Shown piece after piece: positions 1 through 13,800 of a stretch of DNA of 64,000 nucleotides. Numbering within the stretch: the first letter of the stretch is position 1; each line of letters opens with the position of its first letter. The notes beneath the pieces were generated by a model, which made no database searches, was not told where the DNA came from, and saw only the letters and a program-made list of their open reading frames with translations. Position numbers and translations under genes: made by a program. Where the stretch lies: the NCBI RefSeq assembly GCF_041146795.1, contig NC_135175.1, positions 23,599,075 to 23,663,074 of the forward strand, in the 5' to 3' direction. This DNA is from Maylandia zebra (taxonomy: Eukaryota > Chordata > Actinopteri > Cichliformes > Cichlidae).

Positions 1-1728
1 TGACTAAAAAGAGTGGGGACTAACAGCGATGTGATGAACAGAAACAAAGACATTTAGGAACTTTGTAGCTGGCAGCGCAAAGTGGACGGGCCCCAAGTTA
101 AACTTTTTCTCAAATTTGGGGCAAGCCATTAAAGTAACCACCAATGAGAGGATACTATCGACTGATATAAGACAAGGTGGTGAATACAGTACAGGGATGC
201 CAAGGAAACTGGAGCCGGGGATGTCCACTAGTGACCAACTGTCAACAAACAAACTGATGTGTGACAAATGAATTGTTTTACATGTGGACAGGACTTAACT
301 CAGTCACGTATGGTCACAAGCTTTTCTGTAATGACTGAAAGAAAGAGATCACAGATACAAGCTTTCTCCGGTGTCTGGCTCAGCCTTTGGCTCATTTGAG
401 GTAAGGGGGTAGAGTAAAGCTGCCACTCCTCCACACAAAAAGAAGGTAGATGAGATAGTTCAACTATCGGACTGGGATGCATCATGGATGAGGTGTACTG
501 TCCTACTGGGTGGAGGCAATGGGGCAGGTCCAGGACATGCTGCAGAGATCTGGAAGAGCTGGAGAGGGAGGCCTGGTTATCACTGCTTTGACTAACAGAG
601 TAGCAGAAAACGGATGGATGGATAAACAGGCGATTGAGTGCGTTGAAACTGGGTCTTTGTCATGGCTTAGTGGCCAGACTATGACAAATATGGGGATTGT
701 TCTGGTCCTTTAAACAAAAGCTAAGGCAAAGAAATTTGCCTTAGCTTTTGCAAACTGTAGAAAATTATTTGACTTTGAATTCACAACAAAGCAGCATACA
801 CTAGTGTAAACTTGAGGCCTTGCATGGTTTGTTTGGCTTGCTAACCACATTGTGGAGAGACAGATAAGTTGGTTTAAGTTGGTATTTGTGATTTGTGATT
901 TCAACATGGTGCCAGTGGGGTTTAAGTAAGTGCCAGCAGGTGCTTAAGTGTTTGTGTGAGTCCATAATCTCTTTCTCTTTGACCTCAAGTCTTCTGTTCT
1001 AGCCCCTCCACAGCTATTGTTAACAATTTCATCAGCCTCCCCTGCTAATAGTTAAACTGCAAACCAGCATCAAGTGTTTCTGACATGGGCATATTGCCTC
1101 TCTAAGTTTGCACTAAGTCATCAAAACTTTGAAAACCCCTGCAGGCTCAAGATGGCTGATAATCAATACAACTGCATCAATAGCCAGCGGGACTAGGAAA
1201 GCACCGACGTGCTAACTCCAGCCTACACGAAGGAGCTGAATGATGCGATCGGCTTTCATCCCTGAGGCTAAAAGATTTAGTCTGAGCACTGAAGCTCAAC
1301 TGCAAACAAAAGTGTCCAAAACAAACAGAAACTCGAGGTGATGGATCCACAGCGGCCACATGTGATACGAATCTCAGCTCAGCAGGGTCATATTGTCTGT
1401 GCAAGCTCTTTTCTTCAGTAATAAAAAAGCTCTGTTGCTAGAAAAAATTAAATATTCCACAACTGCACCCTTGCTGTCGGTCTGAATTCAAGAAGGACCC
1501 TGAAAATATAACTGAACATTAAAACTGGAAATAAAAGGAAAGCTTTGAAGGACTCTCAAAACACAGCCAGTTATCCAATTAGTACAGCGGCACAACTGCA
1601 GCTAAAGGCAGAAATATTCTCAGAGCTTATAACAATCGGACACAGGTGAAGCAAAACAACAGATCCCCAATAGTCACATTACGTTACAAATCTGCAAGGA
1701 ATCTCAGCAAGTACTGATGCAAACCCAC
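1..1728. other. esyt2 intron 19 (partial)
   Basis: Sequence 3' of the last visible esyt2 exon. I see no exon, RNA gene or clear repeat here; short open frames lack recognisable content. Confidence 0.6.
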
Positions 1729-1860
1729 GTCTGATCGTAAACAGGATTAAGAGTCCTCTTCATTGTGCTTGTCTTCCTCTTCCCCGTCCGGCTCTTGTCA
1801 GGCAGCAAATAGAGGCGTATGAAGGGGTCCGAGCCATCTTTGGTGAAGGCTATCAAGTTG
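1729..1860 (-). CDS. esyt2: esyt2 exon 19 (C2C), last exon in window
   Basis: Encodes [20 protein letters not shown] to TLNPVYDQ and stops inside a Thr codon at donor GTGGGT. The usual following segment (FDFSVSL-like to the C-terminus) is not found in 1-1728, so it lies outside the window. Confidence 0.94.
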
Positions 1861-4800
1861 CTGAGGACACACAGGACAAACGTGTTTTCACTCACATGTT
1901 GCCAGGCACGTGTTGCTTGTTAAATCTTTACAGTTAGCAGCTCCACAGGAAAGAAAGTGATTTGAATACCACAAACTCAAGTTAATGGCACAAAGAGCCC
2001 AAAAACAAAAAGTCCTTCGAACCACTTTGTGTAAATTCAGTGTATTGTAGTAGTTTGGAGCTCACCGGCAGGCGTGCACCACCACAATGAGTTTATTCCT
2101 CTGGGAGCTGTGTCGAACAGTCAGCTGGATCTCACCCAGGGGGTACTGGCTGGGGGCCGAGCCGCTATAAACACACCAAAGTCAGTCAGTGTCACGTCCA
2201 GGTGCTGCGGTCGAATTTACAAAGTGCATGCATACAGGGACTGATTAATTGTTTGACAGGTAGGCTGATAAAATATTTATAAAGATGAATATTCAAAAAT
2301 CACGATGACATTTAGATGGAGGCCAGAATTTAAATGAAGTTGATGGAAAAACAATAAGAAACCCTGAGATGAGCCAAGCTGGAAAATAAACAATAATAAA
2401 AGTAATATGTCATATCTGCCATTTACTTCTGCAGCTGACGAAGCCTTTGCTGAAGCTCCACAGTGGCAATAGGCAGGGAGATATCCGATGCCAGGCTGGC
2501 TGTGGACTTGTTGTGCGGCAGGTGTTTCTGGGAGCTTGACATGGCGGTGGTCAGGTTGGTGGTACTGTAGCGATGGCTGGCTCCGTACGGCTCGCCGTCC
2601 CTGTCCTTGAGGTTGAGAGTGGAAGCTTCTATAGGATGCGAATGCGTGGGCGGAGGCAGCGGCGAATCTGAGGCTGATGGTCTCAGGGACGAGGCTGGGG
2701 GTGCCTGTGGCACGCCGGACTTGTTGACCTGGACTGAAGAAGGCTGGTCTGGGGACACTTGCTTCTCCAAGGACAGGATCTAGACAAAGACATGAAGATG
2801 TTTAGTTGATTGACAATAGAAAATAAGAAGTTAAAGTTAATGTAAGTGCTGTCATTTCACGTGAAAAGTCTCTAAATTTAGCAGACCTTTCTAAACCGTG
2901 TTTTTCTTCAATTTTATTATGTTTTTTTTAAGAGTCTGCAAAGTAATTTCTCTTCTAAATGTATGTTGGTTGTGCTTCAATATGGAGAAACTGTTTTAGA
3001 GCAGGTCAATATTTTAATGTAGCTGCATTCCTTTTTTTAATTGGATCACAGTCATTCAGTATAATACGCTTCATTTTGGTCTCAAGAAGGGCAATGCAGT
3101 TTGTTTGTTATAGCTTCCTGTGTTTCCAGGTGGGAACAGGAGAAAATATCCTCATTAGCAGTAAGTAATGGCTTTAGTTAAGGCTGAACTACGCTATGGA
3201 TGGCAATTAGGCAAACCACCAAAGACTACCTGTCAAATCACTGGATTTAGTGCCTCAGGCAAAGAGATATAATTTTAGTGGTGCATCTCGAAAACGTCTA
3301 CAGCACAAACAGCAATCAAATCAGAATCTGACTTTAATTTTCACCGCCGAGATGCCGTGACAGCAGAGATGACGCTACGCCTGTTCCAATTTTCATTAAG
3401 CCACTAAGCCTCACAGTTTCAGAGTGAAAAATGCTGTTAACTAAATAAAAGAGAAATAAATCAATGTCAGAGTCTCAGATTTTACAGAAGACTCACAAAT
3501 GAATCCTGGAAATATTCCTCCAGAGTGTCAAACACGCTGACATCACAGTCCCCTATAAATGTGAATCCTGCAGCTTCTTATTTAACGTCCTAGGACCTGG
3601 AGTCCATGTATGTGGGCATCACATTTTGGGTTATTTAGACCAAAATACTCAATTTTGCTCTCATTCATTGGGTCCCAGGAGGTTAAACTTGTTGAGCTGC
3701 ACTTAAACACCAGGGCTGTCTCTGCGTCATCCTGGATCTGCCCCATTCTGAAGGAATGTTACGCACGCGACTTGTTGGCTTTGCAACTGATGGGCTGATA
3801 AAGACACACCTGTGTGAAAAGATCAAGCCCAACCTGACTGTCTTTTACTGCGTCATTCATAAGTTAGAACCTGCAGACATGTGGAACATGTTACAGAGCC
3901 GAGTCATTTTCCTATATGTATCGACTCTCAAACTTCAAAGTCTGCTGCTGAACTGAGTTAATGAGCTGGGTTACTTTGTTCCCTGTAGGGAGAGTTGCAA
4001 ACTACTAACTAGTAACTGCTACACTGACAGTAGTAATCAATAGCAAATATCCTAACAGGCTTCAGAGTATGCAGGACCGCTCTCTTTCCTGAATTATTAT
4101 GATAATCATTATCACAGAAAAAAAAATATAATCAGAATATTCCCAAAATTCACACTATATAAGATATATTGTAATGTACTGCAAACAGATTAAACAGTTT
4201 ATCTTCTCAAACATGACATGCTATAAGCAAATCCATTTACAGTTTTATTTATTTACAGTTGAAGCTAGCCAGGGGCACATTGTTAACTAGATTAACTAAC
4301 TACAGTCGGTTTCCAGGTTGCCACTTCAGTAAAAATCAATTTGCAAGAACAGCCACTGTTTTGTGTTTCCACACTTTGTGAAAGTCGGGCTTTCAGGGCA
4401 GTGAGGCGGCTCTTTTCTGCTCTTAACTGGGAGTTAAGTACACTCCAGCAACTGCAGTAAAGACAGTGTTGCTGAAAGACATTAGTCTTCGTCCCAAAAA
4501 GCCCGGCATTACAATATACTGCGTTAAATATAAATACTCAGAGGAGCCGCAGAGGTTAGGTTAGGGTCTGATTTTTTCTCTTTTTATTTTTTTAAAATCT
4601 GATGATTATTAACCAAACCTTTGCCGCTAATGTTTCTCTGCTTAGTCTAAAATGCGTCAGATAAAACGTTTTCAACCAACCTCATGACATGGCTGGATTA
4701 GTTGGCTAACTAACCAGCTCCAACTGATTAAATCTGCCAGGGAAGGTGAGGATTACTCCATGAAAAATCAGTGAGCACCACTTAAAAATAACTTTATATT

Positions 4801-7800
4801 AACACTATAAAAATTGCCGGGCCTTTAAAGTGTCCAGTATTTGGATTCAGCTGGGAGCTTTTCTCAGATTTGACTGACTTCCTATGGAATGAACCAAGCC
4901 GTTACTTCACCTGGTTGTGGACTAGAAATGAAATGTTTATAGAGGTAAATCTATCACTATTGTAAGCTTTTTCAATTTATTACATACTCAGTGTGCTGTA
5001 TCTTTAATTTAGACATACTGTATCAGTCAGTTCTATTTGAATTAACAGATTGTGAACATCTGTTCTGGTCTCCTAAGCCTGAAATGAATAACCCATCCAT
5101 CCTCAACGCAGCTGCAGAGAAGAGATGCAGCCTGTTTTTACCCTCAGAGCCATCTTAAGTTTGATGGTGGAGCTGGGCCCAGAATTCTTGAGGGGAAAAC
5201 GCTGATTCAGCGTCATGTCCTTCTCCACCAGCAGGCTACTCAAAGGCACCGTCAAGTTACCCAGAGTGCATTTGTTCTTGTCGTCTTTTACCTGTGCAAA
5301 AAGCAAAGATCTCCTTTTAGAAATGTCAGTTACTTAATCTGCGTCAGCGTACGATCTTATAAAGAAAACAGATGTTGTCCGTGACATTTTGAAGAGTTAC
5401 CTCCACCTCGAGCTCCTGCCTCCTCGGGTTATGGACCAGGAATGAAAAACAGTCTTCCCACAGGGGCTCCTTAGTCTTGTACCGGATCTTTATGGGCAGA
5501 TAAGTAGCCATTTGCTGGTTGTTAATACAATGACAAATCTGATCTTATATCTCATATAACATTTATCCTCTGCTTGGTCTTCTACTCTCCACTCCAGCAG
5601 TTCTGCATCTTCTTTTAAACCCCTAACAGTACTTGATTTACACCTTGAGGTTTCTAAAAAGCCTGATTATTCAGCTTTACATGCATTTAACCCCAGACAA
5701 CCAAACTCCTCACACTAAGTGAGGAGAGATTATTTTTATGGCTAAACCACCAACTTTACCACTGTACTGTATCAGTCATGTGACATAAGCTGAAGATGTA
5801 AGATGATCTGATAAAGAGATCTAAAAGTGCAAATCCATCAAACACTTCTTTGGCTTGGACTGGAAGTTTGTGAATCTAAAAATGTGGCTGAGTTTCTTTA
5901 TGAATCATGTGTCAACAATCATGCAATCACAGAGTTAAAATTAAGATTACACAGTGCCACGGGGTTCGTTTTACACAAAAGCAATAACTCGGGTGTCCCG
6001 CTTTCATCCCAAATGTAATGACAAACTTTTGAATTTGATTTAATTTTTCTCACCTCTGTCTAAATTAGGGTCTAATGAGTAATTTAACAGCTCTCATCCA
6101 ATTACTTCCTCTCAAAAAGTGAAACAGCAGTCATTCCTGCAGCCTCATACTGAAGCTGAGGATGGGCTCATGGTTTCATTGCTTCATTTTAAATCCAAAG
6201 TCCTGGAGCACAGAGCCAGTTTGAATATGAACGCAGGACTGTGTTCATACTCAAACACTTTCATAAGTGCAAACAGGCTCCATCGCAGTAAACCTCCAAC
6301 AGCTCACGCCTGCAATAAAATCAGCCCAGCAGATCTTCCTCGTTTACACTTCCCTTCTGAATGCTAGGATAGAAATTTCCCGTGAGAAACAGCCAATCAT
6401 CGTGTCAGACTGAAAGCTCTTAAGCTGTGCAGTTAACTGGGTGTTGGTGGTAGCAATTCCTCATTTAACGTTCTTTATTTTACAACAACAATTTCATTTC
6501 ATCTCTTTTTTAATGCTACAGTCAGAAGGAAGTATATCGCTAAAAGAACGCCACAAATAGTTATATGTAATTACATATAACAGCTTGATTGCCCAGAAGT
6601 CTTTTTTATGACTTACTAAGTGACACATTATTCTACGAATAAAATGCACAATTGCAAAAAAAAAAAAATCGACACAACATTCCAGGAATACAGAGCCACG
6701 ATACAATGACACAGCATAATAACTTTAATGGATACTTCCACGACTCACCTTACTTTCAAGAGTTTTATGTCCAACTCTGAAATGAACATAAGGGCTGGGG
6801 TCGCTGGTATTCTTCTTAGCAGACTAATAGAGAATCAGACAGAAGAGTGTTAGCGCCATGTACCCCACTGTGGCACAAAAATCGACTGAGGGACAACATA
6901 ATTGCACTCAAACATTCAAACAGCAGCTCAAGTGGAGACTCAATCAAGCACACAACGGTGAGAGAGCCTGTAGTTCAAACAGGAAGGAGCATTACCGTAC
7001 ATTCTGACAAGCAGGGCTGCAGGCAGAGCGGCAACCAAGGAGACAGCCGAGCTTTGTCTCCTCTGCGGGCTAAATTTAGCATGCTGGGCTTTGACAGCTA
7101 CGTATTATTCAGTATTCCTCTCAGAATAATAATACCCTACATATCTACAGGCCAAAGTCTGTGACAACAGAGGAAAAGCCTTCATTTTCTCATCATCTAA
7201 TCCATTCTCTTGAGGATGTCGCTTGAGTTTGACAAATGTTTCTCACCAGCATTACAATTAAGCCTCCCATTGAACATGCAGGCTGATAATAAAGACACTT
7301 TAACGCACCACGTATTGAACAGAAATACACAGAAATACTTTCACAAGTTTTTACATAATTCATACAATATCTGTTTTTAACTTGTTTAAACTACATGTCC
7401 AAAAGAATTGGGACGCGCCTCCTAATCTTTGTATTCAGGTGTTTTTAGTCCCCAGAGCCACAGGTGATTAAAATCAAGCATGCAGTCTATCTTTACAAGC
7501 GTTTGTGAAAGAACGAGTCGTTCTACAGAGCTCGCTTAGTTCAAGGGTGGTGCTGTAACAACATGCCACCACTGCAACAATTTTCCTTCCTCAGATCAAC
7601 TCTGTAGGAGTATTGTGCAAAGTGGAAGTTTTTAGGAATCACAGCAAGTCAGCCAGTCATAAAATGAGCATGTAAAGTTACAGAGCAGGGTCTCTGACTG
7701 CTGAGGAGGATCGTTGCAAATGCTCTGCTGGCTCTATAAGAGTCCAAATCCTCCTCTGGCATTAATATCAGCATATAAACTGTATGCCGGGAGCTTCATT

Positions 7801-10800
7801 TCATGGGTTTCTATGATCAAGCAGCTCCTCTAGGTGTAAAGTGTAGGCACCCTAGTACTTTTATCTGTATAGTAGAGATTCTGTGTTCTATGTATAAAGT
7901 GAACTGTGAACAAAATAAATTCTTTCTGTGAAGGTAGAATCTCTGCTGTTCCTCTATATCCATTTTCATTTGTTTTTCCTTCATCACGCATGAGTTTAAA
8001 TGTGTGATTAGAGAAAATCTCTTCTCCTCTGCTGGATTACAGTTTGCATCTTTTCAGTTATAACTGACTGATTCTGTTTCCTTTTTTGACGTTATCGGAG
8101 GAGGAAACAGTTTCCTGTGACTGATGCGGTATCAGACAGTGGAAGATGCAGCAATGCCTGACATGCATTGTTTGATTTTGTATGAAGTATTTTTGTTTTG
8201 CTGTTTATTATTGCTCTGTTATTAATAAATGAGAATCAGAATTTTGTGTGTATCATTTTCAGACTGTGACACGATGCTCATAGTGATTCTATTATGCACT
8301 AACAGAACCAGTAAGAGATTTTACATTCTGTCTATTATAAAAACTTTTACAGCCTACAATGATACATATTAACTTATAACCAAATCATATATATGTTTCT
8401 ACATTTTTTTTTTCAAATTAAATAATAACTAAGAATAAAATAAAATCTTTTTTTTTAAATAATATGAAACATATGAGCCAATCAGCACGGGGTTTGTGCA
8501 TTAGGGAGTCCCATTACACTCATGCTATACTTGATGCACACATGAGGACATAAAGGTCTTCATCTCATAGATTTTATAATCACAGTGTGCAGATAAAACT
8601 ATACCCACTATTTTTTTAGGACCCGTCCGCACAGACTCTACACTGCAAGGGCACCAACTGTGCATATGTTCTCTGAGCAGTCAAGAAAGTAGTATAATAA
8701 AAACAGCTAAGTATCCCTGGTGTCCTCAGCTGTCCACGATCACAAGGGAGCATAACCCGGGGCCTCAGACTCTCACTGAAGTGCAAATGTAAATAAGTCA
8801 GGTATGAAATGTGCCCTAGAACAGTTGCCCCTTTTCTTGTTTGTCTTAAACACACATGTGAAAATAGTGCAGACATTTTTGGCACTTGCTGCTCTTTCCT
8901 CCTGTTTTCTGCATGCATTACAAACATGTGAAGACGTGCCCATTAAGATTTAACACATGACCTACTACACAGAGGCAGCATGGTGTATTAGCTCTATTTT
9001 TCAGCAACCTTGCTGTCCGGACTGGCTGGTGAAGCTATGTGTGTTTGGCAGTTTACAAAAAAAAATCCCACAGCTTCCAATGCTTTAAGCTCTAAGTCAC
9101 TATATGGGTAACGCACCCACAAAAACAATTTCACTTGAATAGATTTTTATCTCAGCATGGACAGGCTGAAGGAAACAACACGTAAAATGGTGTCAGACTC
9201 ACAGTGGTTTGAAATTCATTAGTAAGAAAATAAGATGCAGCAGCTCAGTCTACCATCCAGCTAGCAGCCGGCCCTGCTGCCACAGTGACACAGACTGAAC
9301 GACTGAGTGCAACAACAAAACATTTGTACTCCTGCTGCCCTCCAGCACAATGCTTCAGTGAGTTTCACTGGCTCATATCAAACAAAGGGAGTGTCACAGT
9401 CAGTGCGATACAATAGGAGGCTTTAAACTTCCTAGAAGTAGGAAGGTAAATAAAAGGAAACGACTCGTGCTAACTAGAATTATGCAACACTGATTTTTGG
9501 AATGGTGCAACCTGAAACGTATCTTTTGTAACACACTAGATCATCTGTTCTGATCACTGGTAAACAAGATAATGAAAGCCGGTTCCCTTTCAGTCGATTC
9601 ACTCGGTACAACACATAAGTATGGGATATCACGCCCTCGCGTGTCCTGGCTGAAGAAACCTTTATTCACGCCTTTACGGCAGATGACGTGTGATGACACG
9701 CGCAAGGCCCCGCCCGCACATATAGCCGCTGCCATCACCGTCATCCCTCAGTTCTTACGCTCTTCACCTCGCTGAGAACACCTCTGCTGAGTTGGGCTAG
9801 CTAGCTACTGCTAGTTAGCTCCGTTGTCTGCCAACTTGAACCTAGCTTAACTGCCCCTGTTGGTGTTAGCCTCCACCGCCCAGCTGGTGCGTAGGCTGCC
9901 CGCGGAGCGCTATTTTCAAGTTTTTCTTGTGCAGCGTTTCGCTTTGCGTTTTGGGAATGGACTCCAAACCGAAGCGAGCAAAGCAGAAATCTTCTGTTCG
10001 CCCCTGTCCTCAGGGATGTGGTTTCTCTTTGCACGACAGCGACCAGCACGATGCCTGCCCTGTCTGCCTGGGGATCGTCCACGCTAGGAGAGCGTTGACG
10101 GAGCCCGAAGCTTGTGCGTTTTGTCGCCAGCTCCGACGCTCGACCCTGGAAAGACGGGTGACGTTTGTGGAAAGAGTGCTGGGACGCTCGGCTGTCGCAC
10201 GGCATGACCCTCTTCTTTCCGAGTCTGGAGCCCCGGCTTCGTCCGAGTCCGAAGACGAAAATTTTCAGGTCGATGTCCCCGCGATTAGCTGGGCTGACCA
10301 CATGGAATACGTTGACGGGTTAGCCGATGACGGACCGGAACCATGCAGGAGCGCTGACGGGCTTCAGCCTGGGTTGAAGCCCGCCAGCGCTCCCCAGGAA
10401 GACGATGACGTGCTGGACATCGGCCTGGACATCCATGGTTTGTCGGAGGATGAGCAGGAGAGCTCATTGTCGACCCAATATGCCGCCGCTGCTGCGCCGG
10501 TCGGCCACGATGACACCTCTCTTTTCTCCCTGTTTCGCCGTGCCGCTGAGAAGCTGCAGGTGGACTGGCCCTCTCCTCCACCAGCTCGGAAGCCGTCGCG
10601 GTTTGCGGGTTTTTTCCTTCCACCGGAGCCCGCAACGGCCAAAAACTGCCTCCCCATGTTCCCAGACTTTCTCTGCGAGCTAACAGCGTCATGGGACAAA
10701 CCTCTGTCTACCCGCGTCACTGTGCCCGGCTATGGACAGTACATGGAATTGGACGGCGCCGAGGGAGCTGGTTTAGCTAACCCACCCCCTATGGAGCCGT

Positions 10801-13800
10801 CTCTGGCTGCTTATCTGGCCCCGTCCCATAACCATGGTGTCGGTGGCCCCGCAACTCTGCCGTCCAAGCACTGCAGATTCTCGGCCTCGCAGCTGGAGAA
10901 GATTTATCGGGCTCAGGCCGGCACCGCTCGAGCCATGAGCTCCGTCACCATGCTCCAGACGTACCAAGCAATGTGCCTGGCGGAGCTTGGATCGCTGGTT
11001 CCGGAGGACAGCCCGCTGTCACCTCTTCTTAACGAGGTTAGAGTCACCACGGATTACATCCTCCGTGCGTCTCGCTGTGCAGCGCTCTCCCTGGGCAGAG
11101 GGATGGCTTCGACAGTGGTGGCGCAGAGGCACCTGTGGCTGACCCTCTCCGACGTCCCTGATAGAGACAGAGCTGTGTATCTGGACGCACCAGTGTCTGC
11201 GGCTGGGTTATTCGGACATTCACTTGAAGCCATTCAGGCTAGATTTGATCTGAGGAAGAAGCAGACGGAAGCTCTGCGCGACATCATCCCCAGACGCCAG
11301 CCCCAGCCCAAGCCCGCTGCTAGCTCTCACAGGCCCGCCGCTCCTCTGACAGCTGGCAAGAGACCGGCGCCCACTGCTGGAGTGGGAGGGCCGCCGGCGA
11401 GAGCACGTACTCCGGCCCGAGCTCCACGCCAGTCGGCCTGGGGCAAAGGCCCTCCCCCGGGCCCCCGACGGGACCCGACGCCCAGGAGGAAGAAGCCTCA
11501 GCCCTCCTAGCTGTGATTGCGAGTGGGGAAGGGATCCGGCAGCAGGGAGACGCTGCTCTTACCCCTCTGTTGCCGCACAAGAGGTGCCGCTTAAGTTCTG
11601 TTCAGGTTGTCAGCCCCAGAAGGCGCTGCACTTCCCTATCGCGGTCTCCCAAGCACATAACCCCTGCACACGGTTCAGATGTGTTGAATGTTCAAGCGAC
11701 CACATCGAGTGTTCCCGCTGTTTTTCATTGTTATGCCCCGGAAAAGGTGCACCCAACAAAATGTATAAATGTACATGTTCCCATGTTGCAATCAATAAAG
11801 AGTGTGGTTTACTCTCAAACAATCTCAAATGCTCAACCTGCAGGCGAAATGAGCCAGGTCAGGCAGGGGATGCAGTCCCCTGCAGACACACTGGGGGGCG
11901 ACGGCGCCCCGCCGTCAGTGCTGCAGGCCAGCCGGCTGGCTGCTCACTTCCCTCAGTGGCGCGCTTGCGCCCCCTCTCCGTGGGTGCTGCAAACCGTTGC
12001 CATGGGTTACCGGTTGCAGTTCCGGGTCAAGCCGCCTCGTTTCCAAAGAGTCGTGGACACGATTGTCAACCCCGAGGCAGCCTTGGTACTCAGAGAGGAA
12101 ATACAGGCGCTATTACAGAAGAGAGCAATACGGGTGGTCCCCGCTTCGGAGACGGACAAAGGTTGGTACAGCCGTTATTTTGTCATTCCGAAGAAAGGGG
12201 GAGGGCTTCGTCCCATCCTCGACCTGCGAGTCTTGAACACGTACCTGCGAACGTACAGGTTCAAGATGCTAACACTCAGACAGCTCCTGAGTGCAGTCGG
12301 CCCGGGAGATTGGTTTGCGACAATCGATCTAACAGATGCTTATTTTCATGTAGCTATACACCCGAAACACAGGCAGTTTCTGAGGTTTGCATTCGAGGGC
12401 GTAGCCTACGAATACCTAGTGCTGCCGTTCGGGCTGTCGCTCGCTCCCCGCACCTTTACGAAATGTGCCGAGGCAGCGCTAGCGCCCCTCAGGAAGAGGG
12501 GCATCCGCATCTTGGCCTACCTGGACGACTGGGCTCTCGTGGCTTGCTCCAGAGAACAGGCGGAGACGCAGCTGTCGCGGGTTCTGTCACACATTCAGAC
12601 ACTGGGGTTCTCTGTGAACTTTCAGAAGAGCTCGCTAATCCCAGGTCAACAGATCGCTTTTCTCGGTCTGGAAATATGCTCTCTTTCCAGCCGCGCACGG
12701 TTGTCAGAGCACAGAGTGGCCGCGTTTCATCGCTGCCTCGCTCAATTTCAGCTGGGACGCAGACTGCGTTTCCAGACGATATTGCGCTTGTTGGGCATGA
12801 TGGCATCTATGATCGCCGTAGTGCCGCTTGGGCTGTTGAAAATGAGAGCGTTTCAACGCTGGACTCTCTCTCACCGTTTGTGTGCTTCGCGTCACCTCCG
12901 GAGGAGGCTGCCGGTAACTGCGTCTTGCATGCTAGCTCTCCGTCCTTGGAGGGAGCCCGGGCTACTGCACCAGGGCTCTCGGATTGGGAGGGTGTTGTTT
13001 CGCAAGGTGGTGTCCACAGATGCTTCCCTAAGTGGGTGGGGAGCGCTGTGCGAGGGTGCGTCAGTGAGAGGGATCTGGTCCGCGGCTCAGCGCCAGCTGC
13101 ACATCAACCACTTAGAGCTGTTAGCAGTGTTCTTAGCTCTAAAGCGTTTCCGTCCAGTCCTGCAGGGCCAGCATGTCTTAGTCAGGACGGACAATTCAAC
13201 AGTGGTGTCTTATATAAACAGGCAGGGAGGAACACGCTCTCTTCCCCTGTTGCAGCTGTCTCGCTCTCTGCTGTTATGGTGCAGTGTTCATTTTCTGACT
13301 CTAAGAGCCACCCATGTCCCGGGCCACCTGAACCTGGGGCCGGACCTTCTCTCCAGGGGGGGTCCTCTGGTGAGAGAATGGAGGTTACACCCTTCAATAG
13401 TGGCTCAGATTTGGGATCTATTTGGCGAGGCGCAAATAGATCTTTTTGCTTCCAGGGTGAATGCTCACTGCCCCCTGTACTTCTCCATAATCGACCACGA
13501 TGCACCCTTGGGCTTGGACGCGCTAGCGCACCAATGGCCGGACGTGCTCCTGTATGCATTTCCCCCAGTGGAAATGATATCTCCAATTCTGGAGAGGGTG
13601 CGTCGGCATTCCCTCTCTCTGATCCTGGTGGCCCCTTGGTGGCCCGCGAAGTCGTGGTATGCAGAAATAATCAGCCTGCTTGCAGCAAGTCCTTGGCAGC
13701 TTCCTCTCCGCAGGGATCTCCTCTCTCAGGCGGGGGGGGAAGTGTTTCATCCGCGCCCGGATCTGTGGCACCTTCATGCTTACCTGCTGAGAGGTTAAAC

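Noticed and set aside
510..713. Possible last esyt2 exon or other small gene near the left edge
   Set aside because: Plus-strand frame, wrong strand for esyt2, and no similarity to the expected C2C ending in any frame of 1-1728.
9801..10301. Minus-strand open frame of 166 codons inside the DIRS element
   Set aside because: Antisense of the gag-like frame; no domain and no support from position.
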